NCBI RefSeq assembly: GCF_900142875.1
Contig: NZ_FRCK01000002.1
Location: 62,001 to 126,000, forward strand
From: Paracoccus solventivorans
Lineage (GTDB): Bacteria; Pseudomonadota; Alphaproteobacteria; Rhodobacterales; Rhodobacteraceae
Length of the DNA: 64,000 nt
Direction of reading: 5' to 3'
A program made the position numbers and the translations under genes. The first letter of the stretch is position 1. Each line of letters starts with the position of its first letter. The notes below the pieces were generated by a model that saw only the letters and a program-made list of their open reading frames with translations, was not told the origin of the DNA and searched no databases. Of this stretch, positions 59,594 through 64,000 are shown piece by piece.

Positions 59594-60496
59594 ATGGCGA
59601 ATTACACGAAACTGCCTGCGCCCAGCCCCGAACAGGGTCTCAACCGCTATCTGCAAGAGATCCGCAAGTTCCCCCTGCTTGAACCCGAAGAGGAGTTCAT
59701 GCTGGCCAAGGCCTGGGTCGACCATCAGGACGCCGAGGCCGCGCACAAGCTGGTGACCTCGCATCTGCGGCTGGCCGCCAAGATCGCCATGGGCTACCGC
59801 GGCTACGGCCTGCCGCAGGCCGAGGTGATTTCCGAGGCCAATGTCGGGCTGATGCAGGCGGTCAAGCGCTTCGACCCCGACAAGGGGTTCCGGTTGGCCA
59901 CCTATGCGATGTGGTGGATCCGCGCCTCGATCCAGGAATATATCCTGCGCTCGTGGTCGCTGGTGAAGATGGGCACCACCTCGGCCCAGAAGAAGCTGTT
60001 CTTCAACCTGCGCAAGGCCAAGGCCAAGCTGGGCGCCTTTGAAGAGGGCGACCTGCGCCCGGAAAACGTCGCCCAGATCGCCCATGACCTGAGTGTGACC
60101 GAACAGGAAGTGATCGAGATGAACCGGCGCCTGTCGGGGGGCGACGCCTCGCTGAACGCGACGGTGGGCTCGGCCGACGGCGATTCGACCGCGCAGTGGC
60201 AGGACTGGCTCGAGGACGAAAGCGCCGACCAGGCCGGCGATTACGCCGAGGCCGACGAGCTGGACACCCGCCGCTCGATGCTGGCCGCGGCGATGGACGT
60301 GCTGAACGACCGCGAGCGCGACATCCTGACCGAACGCCGGCTGCGCGACGACCCGGTGACGCTCGAGCAGCTCTCGGAACGCTACGGCGTCTCGCGCGAG
60401 CGCATCCGCCAGATCGAGGTCCGCGCCTTTGAAAAGCTGCAGGACCGGATGCACCGGCTGGCCAGCGAGAAGGGGCTGGAGATCGGCGAGGAATAG
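59594..60496 (+). CDS. rpoH: Heat-shock sigma factor RpoH (sigma-32)
   Basis: Sigma-70-family factor of 300 residues. Region 2 includes HLRLAAKIAMGYRGYGLPQ and LATYAMWWIRASIQEYIL. The RpoH-specific box QKKLFFNLRKAK is just after it, and region 4 has RYGVSRERIRQIEVRAFEKL. There are two candidate ATGs (59588, 59594); AAGGA lies five bases before the second and overlaps the first, which decides for MANYTKL. Rhodobacter carries two rpoH genes, and this could be either class. The Hsp20 gene in this window is a likely target. Confidence 0.96.
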   Translation: MANYTKLPAPSPEQGLNRYLQEIRKFPLLEPEEEFMLAKAWVDHQDAEAAHKLVTSHLRLAAKIAMGYRGYGLPQAEVISEANVGLMQAVKRFDPDKGFRLATYAMWWIRASIQEYILRSWSLVKMGTTSAQKKLFFNLRKAKAKLGAFEEGDLRPENVAQIAHDLSVTEQEVIEMNRRLSGGDASLNATVGSADGDSTAQWQDWLEDESADQAGDYAEADELDTRRSMLAAAMDVLNDRERDILTERRLRDDPVTLEQLSERYGVSRERIRQIEVRAFEKLQDRMHRLASEKGLEIGEE

Positions 60497-60586
60497 GCCC
60501 GCGCGGCCTGGCCCCTTGCGCCCTTGGCGCCGCCGCGGCATCTGGGGTGGCGCGTGGTGGTCCGCGCGATGATGCAAGGTGTCGTG

Positions 60587-61054
60587 ATGAAAGCTCTGGT
60601 TCCGGCCCTGCTGGTTTCCGCACTGGCAACTCCCTTGTTGGCGACCCCATTGTCCGCGCAGATCGTCGGCACCGCCGATTCCATCGCCGCGGCGCTGCGG
60701 GATTACGGACTGAAGGCCGACACGAGCCTCGATTCCGAAGGCGACCCCAAGATCGAATCGCGCATCGAAGGCATCCGCTTCTCGATCTGGTTCTACGGCT
60801 GCGAGGATGCCTCCTGCACCTCGCTCGAGCTCCGCGCCGGCTTCGACCTCGACACCCCGCTAAGCGCGGCCAGGGTGAACGAGTGGAACCGCACCAAACG
60901 CTTCGGCAAGGCCTGGATCGACGACGAGGGCGACCCGTTCCTGGAAATGCTGGTGCCGCTGGGCCCCGACGGGCTCAGCGACAGCGGCTTTGAACTGGCG
61001 CTGGACATGTGGCGGGTCGGCGCCTCGGAGTTTTCGAGCTTCATCGGCTGGTGA
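60587..61054 (+). CDS. Exported YbjN-domain protein
   Basis: A 155-residue protein with a signal peptide (MKALVPALLVSALA, ending near PLSAQ at 25) and a YbjN-like domain: ADSIAAALRDYGLKADTSLD, then DPKIESRIEGIRFSIWFYGC with two cysteines, then ARVNEWNRTKRFGKAWIDDE. YbjN domains are chaperone-like and bind unknown partners. AAGGTG is seven bases before the ATG at 60587; an ATG at 60569 is less likely. It is followed by the 1.2-kb non-coding block. Confidence 0.85.
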   Translation: MKALVPALLVSALATPLLATPLSAQIVGTADSIAAALRDYGLKADTSLDSEGDPKIESRIEGIRFSIWFYGCEDASCTSLELRAGFDLDTPLSAARVNEWNRTKRFGKAWIDDEGDPFLEMLVPLGPDGLSDSGFELALDMWRVGASEFSSFIGW

Positions 61055-62278
61055 GGCTGGGGGCATGGGTGGGGAAGAGGAACATGCGGTTCCGTTCCCC
61101 GGAGGTCTGGCAGTTGCCCGCATAAACGGCTGTGGATCCCGCAAGGCTGATACTCGCAAGCTCGGCGGTTAACCTGCGGCAGCTTGGGGTGCGCGGGGGT
61201 TTTCCCGGCAAAGTGGGGTATATGCCGTTTGGTAAATCTCAAGGGATCGGAAATGCGCACTGCGGCGGGACGGGAAGACACCAAGAACCCGCCTGAAGGC
61301 TGGGTAACGAGGCTTGGATCAGGGCCCAGCGCGGCTCGGCGCCGAGACGCCGGCAGTGAGTGGCCCACGAGGCAGCAGTTCAAGGCGCGCGCGGGCAGTT
61401 GCAAGCAACGGCAGCCCGTGCCGCGCGGGGATTTGCCCGGATCGGAAATGCATGCCCGCTTGCGGGACGGCGAAAGCAGAGCCGGCCTGACGGCTGGACA
61501 AACGACCGGCCTGGAATCAGGCGCCCAGCCGCGGCCCCAGTCCCGGAAAGCGGCAGGAGGCCGAGATATCGGCGCGTGCTGCGCGCCGAGGGTTTCAGTC
61601 GGCTCCGGAAGAGCCGCCCACCCGGAACCAATTTCAATGAATGGCCGCTTTTGGGGCACCGCACGCTTGGCGCAGATCACACGTCCGGCGCAGCCGTTAC
61701 ACGGCCACCCCGCGAGGTCGGGGGCGAAACACCACGCTCGGAGGCGATAGAAACGACCGGAACGAGCTTGATTGCGGGTGCTGCCTGCGGGCCCCACAAC
61801 TGGCAACGGCGCGGAAGCCCGACCCCTATCCCGTACCACATCCGCATGTGCCCCGGGGAAGTTCGGCAGAGCTTTGAGAAAACCCACGTTCCCGCGGCTG
61901 GACGAATAGTGCGGAACGAATTCCAGCTGATGGCTGCTTCTCTGGCATCGCGCTCGGCATGAATTGCCCGCTTGGCGTAGCCGAAGCACCCCACAACCCG
62001 CAAGGTCCCAGACGGGTCGCCGCGCCCATTGGTCCGGGGGAGCCGGAACGAGCCTCTCCGCCTGACGCCGCCCGCGGATCCCGCGGCCGAAACAGCCCCA
62101 AAATCCGGCGCCTGCCCACAACGGCAGCATGTACCCGTGCCCGGAAGTTCAGCAGGTCTTGAAATGGCACCCGCGCCCACGGGGCTGGACGAATTGCCCG
62201 GAATCGGCACAATCATCGTCGGGCCAGGCCGCGATCGGCGGTTCGCCCGGCACAACCGCAACGGAGATTTCGGCCACC
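61055..62278. repeat. Non-coding block of degenerate repeats
   Basis: 1.2 kb with no acceptable gene. Two families of imperfect direct repeats are visible. One is about 195 bp: copies near 61240 and 61437, both starting GATCGGAAATG and both containing GCCTGA(A/C)GGCTGG and ATCAGGCGCCCAGC-like strings. The other is about 285 bp: copies near 61640-61925 and 61950-62215, sharing GAAGTTCxGCAG, GGCTGGACGAAT, CCGGAACGAGC and CGCTTGGCG(C/T)AG. GGCTGG(A/G)-type strings occur in all four. The base composition is less skewed than in the genes around it. Confidence 0.6.
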
Positions 62279-63298
62279 GTGACCGCATTGACGCAGTTCC
62301 AGCGGCTCGAGGCCGCGGGGGTGTGGCGCCCCGAGCCGGGCGGGCGGCTGCATGACGTGATCGTGTCCTTCGGGGATGCCACGCTGATCCTGCGCGATCC
62401 CCGCTCGGAAGAGCCGCTGTCGCATTGGTCGCTGCCGGCGGTGACGCGGCTCAATCCCGGCCAGCTGCCCGCGATCTTCGCCCCCGGCGACGCCGCCCAG
62501 GACGAGGTGGTGGAGATCGACGACCGGCTAATGGTGCAGGCGATCGAGCGCGTCCATTCCGCCATCGCCGCCAGCCGCCCGCACAAGGGCCGGCTGCGCA
62601 GCGCCTTGATCTGGTCAGCCGCCGCCGCCGGGGCGCTCGCCGCGGCTGTCTGGCTGCCCGGCGCGGTGATCGCCCATGCGGCACGGGTGGCGCCGCCGGC
62701 GCAGCGCACGGCGATCGGGCTCGCGCTGCTGGCCGACATGCGGCAAGCGGCCGGCACTCCCTGCGACCGGCCGGCGGGGGCGGCGGTGCTCGACCGGCTG
62801 TCGGCGCGGCTGCTGGGCCCCGAGGGGCGGATCGTGGTGCTGCCGGCGACGATGCGGGGGGCGCGGGCGCTGCCGGGGCGCATCGTGGTGATTGGCGACG
62901 ACATGATCGCGGGCGAGCCGGGGCCGGCGGTGGCGGCGGGGCATGTGCTCGCGGCCGATGCGGTGGCGGCGGATGCGGATCCGCTCGAGGCGGTGCTGCG
63001 CGCGGTCGGGATCCGCGCGGCGCTGACAATGTTGACCTCGGGCGAGCTGGCGGCCGAGTCCATCGCCGGACAGGGCGCGGCGCTGCTGTCACGCCCCGCA
63101 CCCCGCCCCGATGACGAGACGCTGCTGGCGCGGATGGAAGAGGCGGGCGTGTCAAGCCAGCCCTATGCGCGCTCGCTCGACCCCTCCGGGGAAACCGTGC
63201 TGACGCTGATCGAGGCCGATCCCTGGCGATCGTCCGAGCCCGAGCCGCTCGCCAGCGAGGGAGAGTGGTTGCAGTTGCAACAGATCTGCGCCCGCTGA
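62279..63298 (+). CDS. Membrane protein resembling M48 peptidases but without HExxH
   Basis: A 339-residue protein from a GTG at 62279. Residues 1-90 (GGRLHDVIVSFGDATLILRD, ending WSLPAVTRL) look like the beta-rich domain that precedes the peptidase part in some M48 proteins. One transmembrane segment lies at about 109-133. The C-terminal part has ALPGRIVVIGDDMI, which matches the LPGG-x-VVV strand of M48 enzymes, but where HExxH is expected the sequence is AAGHVLAAD (219-227). If this reading is right, it is an inactive relative. The start could lie upstream at 62129, but that part reads like the repeat block. Confidence 0.6.
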   Translation: MTALTQFQRLEAAGVWRPEPGGRLHDVIVSFGDATLILRDPRSEEPLSHWSLPAVTRLNPGQLPAIFAPGDAAQDEVVEIDDRLMVQAIERVHSAIAASRPHKGRLRSALIWSAAAAGALAAAVWLPGAVIAHAARVAPPAQRTAIGLALLADMRQAAGTPCDRPAGAAVLDRLSARLLGPEGRIVVLPATMRGARALPGRIVVIGDDMIAGEPGPAVAAGHVLAADAVAADADPLEAVLRAVGIRAALTMLTSGELAAESIAGQGAALLSRPAPRPDDETLLARMEEAGVSSQPYARSLDPSGETVLTLIEADPWRSSEPEPLASEGEWLQLQQICAR

Positions 63299-63376
63299 GC
63301 CTTGGGCCGGAGGCGGGTGGCGCCCGGCGGAACCGCAGCGGCACTTTCTGAAGACGACGTTGCGGATGTAACAAAC

Positions 63377-64000
63377 TCATCGCGCCACCAGCCGGGCGAA
63401 ACCCGCCTTGCGCAGCCGGTCGGCCATGCGCACCATCGCCTCTCGCCCCTCCAGCGGCCCGACCATGACGGAACTGAGGGTGGTCTGCCCCGGCTTGCTG
63501 CGCACCACCGGCAGGCCCATGGCAACCAGTTTCTCCGCCAGCCTATGTGCGTCAAGCGGATCCTTGAAGGCGCCGACCTCGAGATATCGCGCACCCGGCG
63601 GGATCAGCAGCGGGACGTCGAGCCGCGTCCCCGCCGGACCGGAGGCTGTGCGCGACGCGGTGGCTGGGCTGGAGGCGATCGAGGTCGTGGGCGGTGACGC
63701 GGCGGTCGGCGGTGAAGTCGCCGGCGTCGGAGGAGAGGTTGTCGCCGGCACGGCTTGCACAGCCGCCACTGTAGCGGCCGGAGGAGTCGCTGCCGGAGGC
63801 GCGGCCTGCGAGGCTGTCGCAGCAGCGGCCGGCGGAGTGGTTGTCACGGGCACCGCTTGCGCAGCTGCCACAACAGCGCCCGGCGGAGCCGAGACCGGAA
63901 ACGCCACCTGTGGGGCTGTCGCAGCAGCGGCCGGCGGAGTTGTGGCCGGAGGCACGATCTGCGGCACCATCCCAGCCGCCAACGAAGTGGGCGGAATATC
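63377..64000 (-). CDS. SPOR-domain protein, C-terminal part (runs off the window)
   Basis: The frame is open from the window edge to the stop at 63377, so the start is missing. The visible 207 residues consist of a long Pro/Ala/Thr-rich linker with irregular PPAAAATA-type repeats (edge to about 63620), followed by a SPOR domain: RYLEVGAFKDPLDAHRLAEK, then TTLSSVMVGPLEGREAMVRM and KAGFARLVAR. SPOR domains bind septal peptidoglycan lacking stem peptides. An RlpA-type lytic transglycosylase or an FtsN-like division protein would both fit. The decisive N-terminal part lies outside. Confidence 0.85.
   Translation of the reverse strand, partial: DIPPTSLAAGMVPQIVPPATTPPAAAATAPQVAFPVSAPPGAVVAAAQAVPVTTTPPAAAATASQAAPPAATPPAATVAAVQAVPATTSPPTPATSPPTAASPPTTSIASSPATASRTASGPAGTRLDVPLLIPPGARYLEVGAFKDPLDAHRLAEKLVAMGLPVVRSKPGQTTLSSVMVGPLEGREAMVRMADRLRKAGFARLVAR

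Noticed and set aside
61184..62130. Overlapping open frames in the repeat block after the YbjN-like gene
   Set aside because: None has a ribosome site, a consistent codon bias or conserved segments, and the frame breaks between the repeat copies.

Overview
The window comes from a high-GC alphaproteobacterium, most likely a Rhodobacteraceae member close to Paracoccus or Rhodobacter. This is inferred from the strongly GC-biased third codon positions, frequent GTG/TTG starts with good ribosome binding sites, a TakP-type TRAP binding protein, a fused sat/cysC, DUF1150, DUF6476 and DUF4395 genes, and the gene orders pgeF-midA-lgt-ubiK and rluA-rpoH. Nearly everything is chromosomal core. I see no prophage, no intact insertion sequence and no CRISPR array. 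About 70 genes are supported, including two tRNAs.

Layout. 0.2-8.6 kb holds an L,D-transpeptidase, tRNA 2-selenouridine synthase, a copper chaperone, L28, the MeaB GTPase, Ada, a periplasmic thioredoxin-fold protein, SerS and a membrane protein. 8.7-13.4 kb holds a 989-residue multi-sensor HWE kinase, a convergent stand-alone receiver and a GntR-like LacI regulator. 13.5-17.5 kb has tRNA-Arg(CCT) followed by a small cell-surface group (SGNH-like protein, GtrA, GT2, GT87-like) that is visibly less GC-rich than its surroundings. 18-27 kb carries PhnA, a luciferase-like monooxygenase, a DEAD-box helicase, and a tightly coupled run dacC-tmk-holB-tatD-MBL-AEC.

26.7-43.5 kb is dominated by transport. 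A PotABCD-type ABC operon has three tandem binding-protein genes and ends in a translationally coupled hemerythrin gene. A second Pot-type ABC set has no binding protein of its own, and a TakP-like TRAP binding protein is divergent from it. Between the two ABC sets lie tRNA-Leu(GAG), metH and tpiA. The TRAP membrane subunits (43.7-46.4 kb) are convergent to takP, and the large subunit ends in a Gly/Pro/Ala repeat tail. 46.6-50.3 kb holds purEK, a DUF465 protein, a small heat-shock protein, DUF1150 and a GT8 enzyme. 50.5-54.9 kb is a sulfur/redox group: sat-cysC, trxB, DUF4395 and a divergent Lrp regulator. 54.9-60.5 kb holds pgeF, midA, lgt, ubiK, DUF6476, rluA and rpoH. 60.5-64 kb holds a YbjN-like secreted protein, a 1.2-kb non-coding block of degenerate repeats, an M48-like membrane protein without its zinc motif, and the 3' end of a SPOR-domain gene that runs off the window.

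The most interesting signals outside ordinary genes are: a dispersed intergenic hairpin/ATATTT repeat family at least seven loci strong; the degenerate repeat block at 61.2-62.2 kb; the in-frame repeat tail on the TRAP permease; the triplicated binding proteins with hairpins between them; symmetrical operator-like sites at metH/tpiA and DUF4395/lrp; and a GGAAC-N16-CGTT promoter-like match just before rpoH.
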